Positions 43,217 through 51,677 of a DNA stretch of 64,000 bases are shown in pieces. The stretch spans positions 558,001-622,000 of the forward strand of contig CAVZSH010000005.1 of assembly GCA_963777915.1 (NCBI GenBank), written 5' to 3'. Origin of the DNA: CAVUPF01 sp963777915 (GTDB taxonomy: Bacteria > Actinomycetota > Thermoleophilia > Solirubrobacterales > 70-9). A program made the position numbers and the translations under genes. The notes under the pieces are model-generated. The model was not told where the DNA came from, ran no database searches, and saw only the letters and a list, made by a program, of their open reading frames with translations. Position 1 is the stretch's first letter; each line of letters begins with the position of its first letter.

Positions 43217-43948
43217 GTGATCGACCTGCACTGCCACATCCTGCCGGCCCTCGACGACGGGGCGCTAGACCTGGGAGACAGCACCGGGATGGCCCGGCAG
43301 GCGGCCGCGGACGGGATCGTGGCGATCTGCGCCACCCCTCACATCCGCCACGACCACGATGTCCACATCGAGGGGATCGCCAGCCGCCTCGAAGCCCTTG
43401 GGGAGAGGCTGCGCGCGGAGGGCGTTCCAGTCGCCGTCCTTCAGGGCGGCGAGGTCGCAGAGACCGCAGTCGAGGGCCTGAGCGCGGAGGAGCTGGCGCT
43501 GGTGGGGCTGGGCGGCGGATGCTGGATCCTGCTCGAGCCGGCGCCCGGGCCGCTCACCGACAGCCTCACCCGCCGCGTTGAGTACCTTGCCGAGCGCGGC
43601 CACCGCTCGCTGATCGCCCATCCCGAGCGACACGTCTCGGCGGACATGTTCGAGCGCCTGGAGGGTCTGATTGCCGCCGGCGCCTTGATCCAGGCCACCG
43701 CGGATTTCTTCCTGCGCGAGGAGACGGCGCCGGGGATGCTCGCTTTGGCCAAGGCGGGGCTGGTCCACGTGCTCGGCAGCGACTCGCACTCCTCGCGGTA
43801 TGGCCGCCCGCCGCAGCTGGCTGCCGCACTCGAGGAGCTGGGAGCGATCGAGCGCCTGGCTCCCCATCTGGGGTGGATCGCCGAAACGGCGCCGCGCGCG
43901 ATAATCGAAGGAGCGCGGGTCGAGCCGCCGTTTGGGCCGGCGTTCTAG
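43217..43948 (+). CDS. PHP-domain phosphatase, CpsB/CapC (YwqE) type
   Basis: 243 residues of a PHP (polymerase and histidinol phosphatase) fold. The metal-binding motifs are present in order: DLHCHILPALDDGA, CATPHIRHD, the glutamate in LQGGEVAET, IAHPERH and the C-terminal GSDSHSS. Homologues are Mn-dependent tyrosine phosphatases that control capsule or exopolysaccharide export, but no BY-kinase or polysaccharide genes are adjacent. GTG start. Its 3' end overlaps the convergent PfkB gene by 4 bases. Confidence 0.88.
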   Translation: MIDLHCHILPALDDGALDLGDSTGMARQAAADGIVAICATPHIRHDHDVHIEGIASRLEALGERLRAEGVPVAVLQGGEVAETAVEGLSAEELALVGLGGGCWILLEPAPGPLTDSLTRRVEYLAERGHRSLIAHPERHVSADMFERLEGLIAAGALIQATADFFLREETAPGMLALAKAGLVHVLGSDSHSSRYGRPPQLAAALEELGAIERLAPHLGWIAETAPRAIIEGARVEPPFGPAF

Positions 43949-44877
43949 TCCAGCCCAACCAGCTCCACCTTTTTGGCCAGGTCCTCGACCACGGAGCGGG
44001 CGCCGGTCCCGAGGCCGTGTCGCAGGAAGTTTGCCGCCCCCGCCGCAGCGCCGAGCCTCAGCGACTCCTCCCACTCGCGGCCGACGGCGAGCGAAGCGGA
44101 GAGTGCGCCCATCATCGAATCCCCGCAACCCTCGCGCGAGCCGCGGTCAAAGCGCGGCGGGATCAGCATCTGAGCCCGGCCGCCTCGCAGGACGAATGCC
44201 GGCTCCCCGGCGCGAGTCACGATCGCCGCCTCGGCGCCGCGCTCGATTAGGCGCTCGGTCGCCGCGCGCAGCCTTGCCTCCGTGTCGACCGGCCCGGCGA
44301 CGAACTCCGCCAGCTCCCAGTCGTTGATCTTGACCAGGTCCGGCTTGCCCTCAAGTGCGCTGTCGAGCCGCGGCGAGGAGAGGTCGACCAAGACCGGGGT
44401 ACCGTTGGCCCGAACGTCGGCGACCAGGCTCCCGTAGATCTCCAGCGGCAACGACTCGCCTGGGTAGGGGTTGCAGAGGACGAGGGCATCGGAGTCGATC
44501 GCCGCGGCGCAGGCTGCGGAGAAGAGGTCGTCAACCTCATGCCGAGAAGGAGGCATGCTCGCCCCCTGCGCGATCGGCTGGCGCTCACCACTGCGACGGT
44601 CGTGGATATAGGCGCCGCTGGCCTCGGCGCTCTCTACCAGGCGAAGCTCGATTGGCAGCGCCTCGAGCAGCGGTCGCAGCACAGCACCGGTCTCGCCGCC
44701 GATGAAGCCGCAAAGAGCCGGCCCTGCTCCCAGCTCTGCTGCCATCCGGGCAACCCACACGCCCTGCCCGGCCGGGTGAAGATGGATCTCATCGCCCCCC
44801 GCGGCGCTCAGCGCCTCGATCGTGATCGAGAGCATTGGGTGGGGCCCGAAGACCGCGACCCTTCCGGTAGGGGCCAT
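43945..44877 (-). CDS. PfkB-family carbohydrate kinase
   Basis: 310-residue ribokinase-fold sugar kinase. The C-terminal signature reads GCGDSMMGA, with Cys where most members have Ala in GAGD, while the catalytic aspartate is kept. Other family features are the GGDEIHLHPAGQG substrate loop and LVKINDWELAEFV. The overall layout is closest to 1-phosphofructokinase/tagatose-6-phosphate kinases, but substrate is uncertain. It lies 50 bases downstream of the serine hydrolase gene on the same strand. Confidence 0.87.
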   Translation of the reverse strand: MAPTGRVAVFGPHPMLSITIEALSAAGGDEIHLHPAGQGVWVARMAAELGAGPALCGFIGGETGAVLRPLLEALPIELRLVESAEASGAYIHDRRSGERQPIAQGASMPPSRHEVDDLFSAACAAAIDSDALVLCNPYPGESLPLEIYGSLVADVRANGTPVLVDLSSPRLDSALEGKPDLVKINDWELAEFVAGPVDTEARLRAATERLIERGAEAAIVTRAGEPAFVLRGGRAQMLIPPRFDRGSREGCGDSMMGALSASLAVGREWEESLRLGAAAGAANFLRHGLGTGARSVVEDLAKKVELVGLD

Positions 44878-44927
44878 AGCTGGAGAGCCTAGAGCGAGCG
44901 CCTAGGCCCACCCAAACTTCTGCTCGC

Positions 44928-46223
44928 TCAAGGACGAGCGTGCAGCAGGCGTGCCGTGACGCCCTGGATCGTGTCGATCCCGTAGCCCATCGTCGGGTCG
45001 CCGTCGGTCATCACGGCGATCGCCACCCGCTCCCCCGATCGTTGCAGTCGGGCCACCTGGTGGACGAGCTGTCCGCGTGCGGTTTCACGCCAGCCGCCCT
45101 TGAAGAAGACTGTCCAGCCGCGCGGCCGGGCAATGGCCGGGATTCCCCAGCTCTCATAGCCGGCGATATGGGAGAGCAGGTGGCGGGCAAAGTGGCGGAA
45201 CTTCGGCGGGGTCAGGCTTTCCATCTCGAAGAAGTAGCGGGCCTGGTCGGCGGGGCTGATCTGTGCGTTGGCCCAGATGCCGACGATCGAGAAGTCAGTC
45301 ATCGCAGCGCGGCGTGCCAGCTCGCGCAAGCGGGGGTCGCCGACTCGTTCCCAGACCGCGGTCGCCGCTTCGTTGTCGGAGATGTGGATCATCGGCTCCA
45401 GGAGCGAGCGGCTTCCGGTGTCGAGACCGCGGTGCTCGGCCGCCAGCTTGCGCAGGTAGGCGACCAGGAGCATCGCCTTGACGACACTGGCGCTGACGAA
45501 GGTTCGGTGCAGGTGCTCGCCGCTCATCCGTCCCTCGCTGTCGATGACCGCAAATCCGGTGTAGCCGATGCGCCGGTTTAAGTAGCGAGTCGCCGCGGCG
45601 ACGGCGGCACGCCCAGGGTAGCCGGCCGGGGCGCGGCCGGATCCCTGATAGGGCGAACCGGCGGGGCCGAGAAAGCGGTGGTGCCCGCAGGGACCGTGCG
45701 AGCCGCTCGGGCCGGGGGTGCCTTGCGTGGGGGCGCTAAAGCAGGCCGCATAGCGGAACGGGCCGGCGGCCGGCACGGTGAGGATGGCGGTCATCTGGGT
45801 CACGCCAGGCGTCACTTCACTGGTGTGCCCGATCCCCACCCGGCGCAGGGGGCCGCCGGCGCCGGCACCGAGGTACCAGTAGACGGTTCGCCCGCTCCAG
45901 GGCAAGTCGGCCTGATGACGGGAGACGAAGTTGATGCGGGCGCGTCCGCCCGAGAGATAGCTGACGCTGCTGGTCACCTGCTCGCCGGCCGGGCCATCGG
46001 CGCTCTCGGATGCGCCGCCGGCCTTGAACCCGCCTTGGCGTGGCTGCCTTGATGGTCGCGCCCCCGCCACGGGTGCGGCCCCGACAAGGCAGGCGAGGGC
46101 GACTGCACCGACCAGCGCCGCGCACGGTAGGGACCGCGGGCTCCACCTGGGATGCGGCGCTGGGGCTCTTGGGGCCGCCACGTCGCGGATCCTATTGCCC
46201 GTCCCATTGGCCCGGCCGATCAC
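44928..46223 (-). CDS. Secreted serine hydrolase, class A beta-lactamase fold
   Basis: 431 residues with a GTG start and an N-terminal signal or anchor (ALVGAVALACLVGAAPVAG). A beta-rich region (about 85-170) comes before a beta-lactamase2/PBP-like domain with the nucleophile tetrad SVVK in VSASVVKAML, SDN in HISDNEAA and a KGG triad in VFFKGGWRE in place of KTG. It could be a cell-wall peptidase or a beta-lactamase relative. True beta-lactamase activity cannot be inferred from these motifs. Divergent from the dcw cluster. Confidence 0.83.
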   Translation of the reverse strand: MIGRANGTGNRIRDVAAPRAPAPHPRWSPRSLPCAALVGAVALACLVGAAPVAGARPSRQPRQGGFKAGGASESADGPAGEQVTSSVSYLSGGRARINFVSRHQADLPWSGRTVYWYLGAGAGGPLRRVGIGHTSEVTPGVTQMTAILTVPAAGPFRYAACFSAPTQGTPGPSGSHGPCGHHRFLGPAGSPYQGSGRAPAGYPGRAAVAAATRYLNRRIGYTGFAVIDSEGRMSGEHLHRTFVSASVVKAMLLVAYLRKLAAEHRGLDTGSRSLLEPMIHISDNEAATAVWERVGDPRLRELARRAAMTDFSIVGIWANAQISPADQARYFFEMESLTPPKFRHFARHLLSHIAGYESWGIPAIARPRGWTVFFKGGWRETARGQLVHQVARLQRSGERVAIAVMTDGDPTMGYGIDTIQGVTARLLHARP

Positions 46224-46377
46224 TGCGGCTGGTCTTGATCACCGACGCCGGGCCGGCCCAGGGCAACGCAGCCGGGGAGCGGGAAAAGATGGCGCCCCCA
46301 CTCCTCGCCGCCAGCCCTGCTCTCCTCCGAGAGGCCCGGGCCGCCAGATGCAAACGGCCTTGCAGTGCATAGTCGTG

Positions 46378-46406
46378 TTGCAAAGTGGGGGAAAGTGGGT
46401 TACAGT
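46378..46406 (+). promoter_or_regulatory. Sigma-A-type promoter of the dcw cluster (Pmra)
   Basis: TTGCAA (46378-46383) and TACAGT (46401-46406) with an exact 17-base spacer, 100 bases before the mraZ start. The MraZ boxes lie within and around it. Confidence 0.65.
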
Positions 46407-46409
46407 GGC
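46382..46409 (+). promoter_or_regulatory. MraZ operator: three direct repeats
   Basis: AAAGTGGG (46382-46389), AAAGTGGG (46392-46399) and the weaker ACAGTGGC (46402-46409), spaced exactly 10 bases, one helical turn. MraZ is known to bind GTGG-containing direct repeats upstream of its own gene, and here they cover the promoter spacer and the -10, which fits autorepression of the whole division cluster. Confidence 0.75.
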
Positions 46410-46425
46410 GCGCGAGTTGAAGCCC

Positions 46426-46470
46426 AGGACCGGGGTGGTGAGGCTCCTCCCACCTCATCACCTCGGTCCT
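46426..46470 (+). other. Long stem-loop in the mraZ leader
   Basis: The arms 46426-46443 and 46453-46470 pair over 18 positions with two G-U pairs and no mismatch, with a 9-base pyrimidine-rich loop. It is followed by AACTCTTTCC rather than a full U tract. It lies between promoter and start codon and could act as an attenuator, an RNA-stability element or a factor-binding site. Confidence 0.6.
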
Positions 46471-46505
46471 AACTCTTTCCAGCCCTCCCGAAAGGAATCG
46501 ACGCG

Positions 46506-46949
46506 GTGGCATTTCGGGGTATCTACGAGCACAGTCTCGATTCCAAGGATCGCCTCACAGTTCCGTCGCGCTTCCGCGCGGCCCTCTCTGATGGAGTGGT
46601 TCTTTCCAAGGGCTTCGACCCCTGCGTCTGGTTGCACACGACCGCGGAGTTCGAGCAGCTCTCCGACCGCTTCCTCGCGCCCCACAGCCCCTTCGGTCGC
46701 GACGCTCGCCGCCTGCGTCGTCGCTTCCACGGCGGCTCCTTTGACGAAACGCTCGACTCGGCCGGCCGCATTCGCCTCTCGAAGCCGCTGATCGAGCACG
46801 CCGGCCTCGACGGGCCCTGCGTGGTGGTCGGGGCGGGGGAGTACCTGGAGATCTGGAACGCCGGCGCCTGGGCCGAGCAGGAGCAGGAGCTCGATCTGGA
46901 AGCGCCCGAGATCGCCGAGGGCCTGGCGGGCACAGGAGCCTCTGAGTGA
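46506..46949 (+). CDS. mraZ: Transcriptional regulator MraZ
   Basis: 147-residue DNA-binding protein with two AbrB-like repeats. The first is GIYEHSLDSKDRLTVPSRFR and the second has the parallel signature LDSAGRIRLSKPLIEHAGL. It binds repeats in its own promoter and controls the dcw cluster. GTG start with AAAGGA nine bases upstream. It is the first gene of the cluster; rsmH starts immediately downstream. Confidence 0.95.
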   Translation: MAFRGIYEHSLDSKDRLTVPSRFRAALSDGVVLSKGFDPCVWLHTTAEFEQLSDRFLAPHSPFGRDARRLRRRFHGGSFDETLDSAGRIRLSKPLIEHAGLDGPCVVVGAGEYLEIWNAGAWAEQEQELDLEAPEIAEGLAGTGASE

Positions 46950-46950
46950 A

Positions 46951-47964
46951 ATGGGAGCCCAGGTTTCCCATGCCCGGAGCCCAGTGCCGACACTCGCCAC
47001 CCTTATCTACATGCCGACCGAGCATCTACCCGTTCTTGCCACCGAGCTAACCGCCCTGCTTGCCCCCGAGCCGGGGCAGACTGCGGTTGACTGCACCTTC
47101 GGTGGTGGTGGTCACGCCCGGCTTCTTTCCGGTCGGCTGGGGTCGGCCGGGACGCTGATCTGCATCGACCGCGACCCGGCGGCGGCGGCCCGCTTTGCCG
47201 AGTTTGCCGCCGCCGCGCCCTGCCACACCCGCTTCATCGGGACCGACTACGCAGAAGGGCTTCGCACCCTGCGCGGCGAAGGCCTCCACCCAGACATGGT
47301 CTACATGGACCTCGGAATGTCTTCGATGCAGGTCGACACCTGGGAGCGGGGGTTCTCCTATGCCTACGACGCCCCACTCGACATGCGGATGGACACGCGC
47401 CAGGAGCTGACCGCCGCCGACATCGTCAACGAGTGGCCCGAGTCGCGGATCGCGCAGGCGCTGCGCCGCTTCGGCGAGGAGCGCTACGCCGGCGGGATCG
47501 CGCGGGAGGTCGTCCGCCGCCGCCCGCTGCAGAGCACTTCTGAGCTCGTCGCGGCGGTCAAAGCCGGCATCCCGGCCTCGGCCCGCTTCGGCGGCGGCCA
47601 TCCCGCCAAGCGGACCTTCCAAGCGATCCGGATCGCCGTCAACGGGGAGCTCGACTCCCTTGAGGACGCCCTGCCGCTCGCCTGGGAGATGCTGCCGATT
47701 GGCGGCCGGCTAGCCGCGATCTCCTTCCACTCGCTTGAGGATCGCCGCGTCAAGCGGTTCCTCGCCGAGCGTGCCCGTGGTTGCGTTTGCCCGCCGGAGC
47801 TACCGGTCTGCGTCTGCGGCCACGAGCCCGAGGCAGAGCTGCTCACTCGCCGCGCAGTTGCCCCCGGTGGCGGAGAGATGGCAGCGAACGCGCGCTCGCG
47901 TTCGGCTCACCTGCGGGCAGCCGTGAAGATCGCCGCTACAGCGCCTCAGGGGGCAGATGATTAA
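46951..47964 (+). CDS. rsmH: 16S rRNA (cytosine-1402-N4)-methyltransferase RsmH
   Basis: SAM-dependent methyltransferase of the small ribosomal subunit, 337 residues from ATG 46951. SAM motif DCTFGGGGHARLL, catalytic-region DLGMSSMQVD, the KRTFQAIRIAVNGELD signature and the C-terminal SFHSLEDRRVKRF are present. The conserved family N-terminus (HLPVLATEL) begins near ATG 47011, so a start there, 20 residues in, is possible. GGAG upstream of 46951 favours the longer form. The stop overlaps the next start as TAATG. Confidence 0.95.
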   Translation: MGAQVSHARSPVPTLATLIYMPTEHLPVLATELTALLAPEPGQTAVDCTFGGGGHARLLSGRLGSAGTLICIDRDPAAAARFAEFAAAAPCHTRFIGTDYAEGLRTLRGEGLHPDMVYMDLGMSSMQVDTWERGFSYAYDAPLDMRMDTRQELTAADIVNEWPESRIAQALRRFGEERYAGGIAREVVRRRPLQSTSELVAAVKAGIPASARFGGGHPAKRTFQAIRIAVNGELDSLEDALPLAWEMLPIGGRLAAISFHSLEDRRVKRFLAERARGCVCPPELPVCVCGHEPEAELLTRRAVAPGGGEMAANARSRSAHLRAAVKIAATAPQGADD

Positions 47965-48500
47965 TGGCGGTCGCCGCTCCCGCACGCAAAGCTTCCCCCG
48001 CGCGCAAACCGGCTCCTCGCCTGGTCCGGGCGAGCGCCGCACCGGCCCCTGTCCGCCCGCGGCCCGCCCGCGCGCCGCGCCGTGGTCGACCCAAGCCCAA
48101 GCTGGCGAGCGGCGGCCAACTGATCCCGCTTGCCGTCGGCCGCACGGCAACTGCGGTAACTCATCTGCCCGACTCCGGACTGGTGGTCAGGATGACCCGC
48201 GGCAGGGCCTGGATCGGCGTGCTCGGCGTGCTACTGGCTGGGATTGTCGCCCTCAACGTGATCACCCTCAGCTTCGCGGCTTCGACCGGCAAGATCTACC
48301 AAAGCATCGAGGCCCTCGAACAGGACAGCTCGATCGTCGGCAGCCGCGACGCGCAGAGATACGGGACAGCACGGATCCGCCGTGAGGCGGCCGCGCAGGG
48401 CCTGGAGATGCCCTCGGCCAATCAGGTTCGCTATCTGACCGCCGCTCCGAACGACGTTGAAACGGCGGCTAAGCGCCTCGCCGCCGCTGGCGGCGGCTGA
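47964..48500 (+). CDS. ftsL: Putative cell division protein FtsL
   Basis: 178-residue bitopic membrane protein. A basic, Ala/Pro-rich cytoplasmic tail (residues 1-78) is followed by a membrane helix (WIGVLGVLLAGIVALNVITL) and a short extracellular part with coiled-coil tendency (TGKIYQSIEALEQDSSIVGS). Sequence identity in this family is low. The assignment rests on topology and on the ftsL position between rsmH and ftsI. It would form the FtsQ-L-B-type subcomplex that activates septal synthesis. Confidence 0.75.
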   Translation: MAVAAPARKASPARKPAPRLVRASAAPAPVRPRPARAPRRGRPKPKLASGGQLIPLAVGRTATAVTHLPDSGLVVRMTRGRAWIGVLGVLLAGIVALNVITLSFAASTGKIYQSIEALEQDSSIVGSRDAQRYGTARIRREAAAQGLEMPSANQVRYLTAAPNDVETAAKRLAAAGGG

Positions 48501-48513
48501 GGCCGGACGCGCA

Positions 48514-50169
48514 ATGCGCTTGATCGAGCGACGGATAGGCCTCCTGTTCGCCGGCTTTCTCTTCTGCTTCCTGGTCATCGTCGGCCGGGCCTTCTGGCTG
48601 CAGGGGGTGGAAGGCTCAAAGCTCGCCTCCGAGGCGATCTCCCAGCAGACCGACGTGGTCACGGTCCCCGGGCTTCGCGGCAGCATCCTCGACCGCTACG
48701 GCAATGAGTTGGCCGCCTCCGAAGATGCGGCGACGATTTACGCGACTCCGTATCAGGTAAAGGACCCGTCGCGAACCGCTGCGAAGCTGGCGCCGATCCT
48801 CGACACCAGCAGGGGCCAGGTCCTGCATTCCCTGACCGCACACTCCGGCTTTTCCTACGTTGCCCGCGAGGTGAGCCTACCGGCAGCGGCGCGGATTACC
48901 CGGCTCAAGCTGCCGGGGATCGGGCAGCTTCCCGACAGTCGCCGAACCTATCCGCAAGGGGAACTGGCAGGGCAGGTGATCGGGGCAGTTGGGACCGAAG
49001 GAAAGGGGCTGACTGGGCTGGAATCGGAGAAGAACTCAGTACTGCAGGGAGTAGACGGTGAACGCCGCGTCGTCAAGGATGCGCTCGGTGAGCCGATCCG
49101 CTTGGAAACGGTTAAGCAGGCCCGCAACGGCAAGGATGTCCAGCTAACGCTCGACCCCGCGATCCAAGCGAAGACCGAAGAAGTGCTCGCCGGGGTCGGA
49201 TCGAGCTTCGCGCCCAAGGGCGCGACGGCGATCGTCATGGAACCGCGTAGCTCGCAAATCCTGGCGATGGCGAGTTGGCCTCCGGTCAACCTCAACGACC
49301 TCTCCCAGGCCAGCCCCGAAGCGCTGATGAACCAGGCGACCGGATTCAACTACGAGCCGGGCTCGACCTTCAAGGCGTTCACCGTCTCAGCGGCGCTGGA
49401 GGAAGGGCTGGTGACGCCGGAAACGACGTTCACGCTGCCGCCGACGATCCGGGTCGCCAATCGGACGATCGAAGAAGCTGAGCCGCGGGGCACCGAAACG
49501 ATGAGCGTCGCCCAGATCCTCGCCCGCTCATCCAACGTGGGTGCGGTGACGATCGGGCTCGAGTTGGGCGCCAGCCGATTCAGCCGCTGGATCGATCGCT
49601 TCGGCTTCGGTCGCCCAACCGGCGTCCAGTTCCCGGGCGAGGAACGGGGAATCGTGCCGGCGCTGAAGGACTACTCGGGCTCGACCATGGGCAACCTGCC
49701 GATCGGCCAGGGGGTCTCGGTGACGCCGATGCAGATGGCTGCCGGCTACACGGCGATCGCCGACGGCGGCATCCTGCGCCGCCCGCAGCTGATCGAGAAG
49801 GTCGGCGGCGAGCCGGTGCACGAGCCGCGCGGGCGCCGCGTCATCGCTCCTCAGGTGGCGGCCCAGGTGCGCACCATGCTCGAGGGAGTGCTGGCGCCTG
49901 GGGGGACTGCCTCGGAGGTGAGCGTGCCGGGGTACACGCTTGCCGGCAAGACCGGGACCGCGCAGATTGCCGAAAACGGGACCTACTCCAACACCAAATT
50001 CGTGGCTTCCTTCATCGGGTTTGCTCCGGCGCAGGACCCGCGACTGCTGGTCGCGGTGATCGTCGATCAGCCCTCGGGGGGGGACTACTACGGCGGGTCG
50101 GTGGCCGCACCGGCGTTCGGGAAGATCGCGGCCTTCGCGCTGCCCTACCTCGGGGTTCCTCCCGGGTAG
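48514..50169 (+). CDS. ftsI: Septal peptidoglycan transpeptidase FtsI (class B PBP)
   Basis: Crosslinks septal peptidoglycan with FtsW. About 551 residues from ATG 48514. N-terminal anchor (IGLLFAGFLFCFLVIVGRAF), dimerisation/pedestal domain beginning RGSILDRYGNELA, and transpeptidase domain with SxxK in PGSTFKAF, SxN in RSSNVGAV and KTG in LAGKTGTAQ. A TTG at 48457 would overlap ftsL by 44 bases and add only a non-conserved leader. Confidence 0.95.
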   Translation: MRLIERRIGLLFAGFLFCFLVIVGRAFWLQGVEGSKLASEAISQQTDVVTVPGLRGSILDRYGNELAASEDAATIYATPYQVKDPSRTAAKLAPILDTSRGQVLHSLTAHSGFSYVAREVSLPAAARITRLKLPGIGQLPDSRRTYPQGELAGQVIGAVGTEGKGLTGLESEKNSVLQGVDGERRVVKDALGEPIRLETVKQARNGKDVQLTLDPAIQAKTEEVLAGVGSSFAPKGATAIVMEPRSSQILAMASWPPVNLNDLSQASPEALMNQATGFNYEPGSTFKAFTVSAALEEGLVTPETTFTLPPTIRVANRTIEEAEPRGTETMSVAQILARSSNVGAVTIGLELGASRFSRWIDRFGFGRPTGVQFPGEERGIVPALKDYSGSTMGNLPIGQGVSVTPMQMAAGYTAIADGGILRRPQLIEKVGGEPVHEPRGRRVIAPQVAAQVRTMLEGVLAPGGTASEVSVPGYTLAGKTGTAQIAENGTYSNTKFVASFIGFAPAQDPRLLVAVIVDQPSGGDYYGGSVAAPAFGKIAAFALPYLGVPPG

Positions 50170-50225
50170 GGCTCATGCGCCGGGGCTCCGGAGCGGATGT
50201 CCGCCTCGCACCTAGAATCGAGGGC

Positions 50226-51677
50226 ATGAGGCTGCGGGACTTGATTGCGGGCGCAGGGATCCGAGCCACGATGGGAGATCTTGACGTTGAGCTTGCGGAT
50301 CTGGCTTATGACAGCCGAAAAGTCGGGCCTGGAGCGCTGTTTTTCTGCGTGCCCGGGGAGAAGGTGGACGGACATGAGTTTGCCGCGCAGGCAGTTGAGG
50401 CCGGTGCCTCTGCGCTGGTCGTCGGGCAACAGCTGGATCTTCCCGTTGTTCAGGTCCTGGTCGAGGACGTTCGGGCGGCCATGGCGCCTTTGGCGGCGCG
50501 GTTCTGGGGAGATCCGACCGCCGGGCTGAAGGTGGTGGGGATTACCGGGACCAACGGGAAGACCACCACAGCGTTCCTGGTCCAGGAGATCCTCGAGACG
50601 GCGGGGACGCCGACCGGCTTGCTCGGGACGGTGAAGCAGGTGGTGGGCGGCGCGGAGGAGGAGGTCGAGCGGACCACGCCCGAGGCGATCGACCTACAAG
50701 CGACGTTTCGGCGCATGCTGGATGGCGGGGACCGGGCCTGCGCGATGGAGGTCTCCTCGCATGCATTGGCGCTGCACCGCTGCGACGCGGTTCACTTCGC
50801 GCTGGCGCTGTTCACGAACTTGACCCAGGACCACCTCGATTTTCACGGCAGCATGGAGGACTACTTCCGGTCCAAGCGGATGCTGTTCGAGATGGCACCG
50901 GGGAGCTCGGTCGTCAACGTCGACGATCCCTACGGCCAGCGGATCGCCCGGGAGTTCGAGTGCCTTACCTTCTCCGCCGATGGCGCCGAGGCGGACTATG
51001 TCGCTTGCAATGTGTCCTTCGATGCCGAGGGGGCCGAGTTCACGATTCTCGGGCCGAGCGGCGAGACGCCCGTTAGCACCGCTCTTCCCGGACACTTCAA
51101 CGTCGCCAACGCACTTGGAGCCTTTGCCGCTGCAACGGCGCTTGGAGTCGAGTCCAAGACGGCGGCCGCGGGCTTGGCGCGGGCCGGGCGGGTGCCGGGG
51201 CGCTTCGAGCCGATTGAGCAGGGGCAGGGCTTCGGGGTGCTTGTCGATTACGCCCATACCCCCGATTCGCTGGAGAACGTGCTGCGGGCGGCCCGGCGGC
51301 TGACCGCGGGCCGGGTAATAGCCGTCCTCGGCGCCGGCGGTGATCGAGATCGCGATAAGCGGCCGAAGATGGGCCGAGTCGGGGCGGAGCTCTCCGATCT
51401 GGCGATCGTCACCTCTGACAACCCGCGCTCTGAGGATCCAGATGCGATCCTCGCCGAGGTCCTCGCCGGGGTCGAGGAGGGGGCCACGGTCGAGGTAGAG
51501 GTCGATCGCCGCGCCGCTATCGCCCTCGCGCTCGGGCGCGCCCGAGCGGGCGACATGGTTGTGATCGCGGGCAAGGGGCATGAGCAGGGGCAAGAGTTCA
51601 AGGGCGGTCGCAAGGTCCCCTTCGATGACCGTCAGGTCGCGGTCGAGGAGTTGCGGAAGCTGGTCGGCGCCGCGTGA
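50226..51677 (+). CDS. murE: UDP-MurNAc-tripeptide synthetase MurE
   Basis: Adds the third amino acid to the peptidoglycan stem, about 483 residues. ATP site TGTNGKTTTAFLV, central-domain signature MEVSSHALALHR, C-terminal VDYAHTPDSLENVL and the specificity motif DNPR in TSDNPRSEDP, which marks meso-diaminopimelate as substrate. ATG at 50226 begins the conserved N-terminus (MRLRDLIAGAG). Its stop overlaps the GTG of murF. Confidence 0.95.
   Translation: MRLRDLIAGAGIRATMGDLDVELADLAYDSRKVGPGALFFCVPGEKVDGHEFAAQAVEAGASALVVGQQLDLPVVQVLVEDVRAAMAPLAARFWGDPTAGLKVVGITGTNGKTTTAFLVQEILETAGTPTGLLGTVKQVVGGAEEEVERTTPEAIDLQATFRRMLDGGDRACAMEVSSHALALHRCDAVHFALALFTNLTQDHLDFHGSMEDYFRSKRMLFEMAPGSSVVNVDDPYGQRIAREFECLTFSADGAEADYVACNVSFDAEGAEFTILGPSGETPVSTALPGHFNVANALGAFAAATALGVESKTAAAGLARAGRVPGRFEPIEQGQGFGVLVDYAHTPDSLENVLRAARRLTAGRVIAVLGAGGDRDRDKRPKMGRVGAELSDLAIVTSDNPRSEDPDAILAEVLAGVEEGATVEVEVDRRAAIALALGRARAGDMVVIAGKGHEQGQEFKGGRKVPFDDRQVAVEELRKLVGAA

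Noticed and set aside
42916..43335. 139-codon open frame on the minus strand
   Set aside because: It overlaps the start of the PHP phosphatase antisense, is Arg/Pro-rich without domain character, and is best explained as a high-GC shadow frame.
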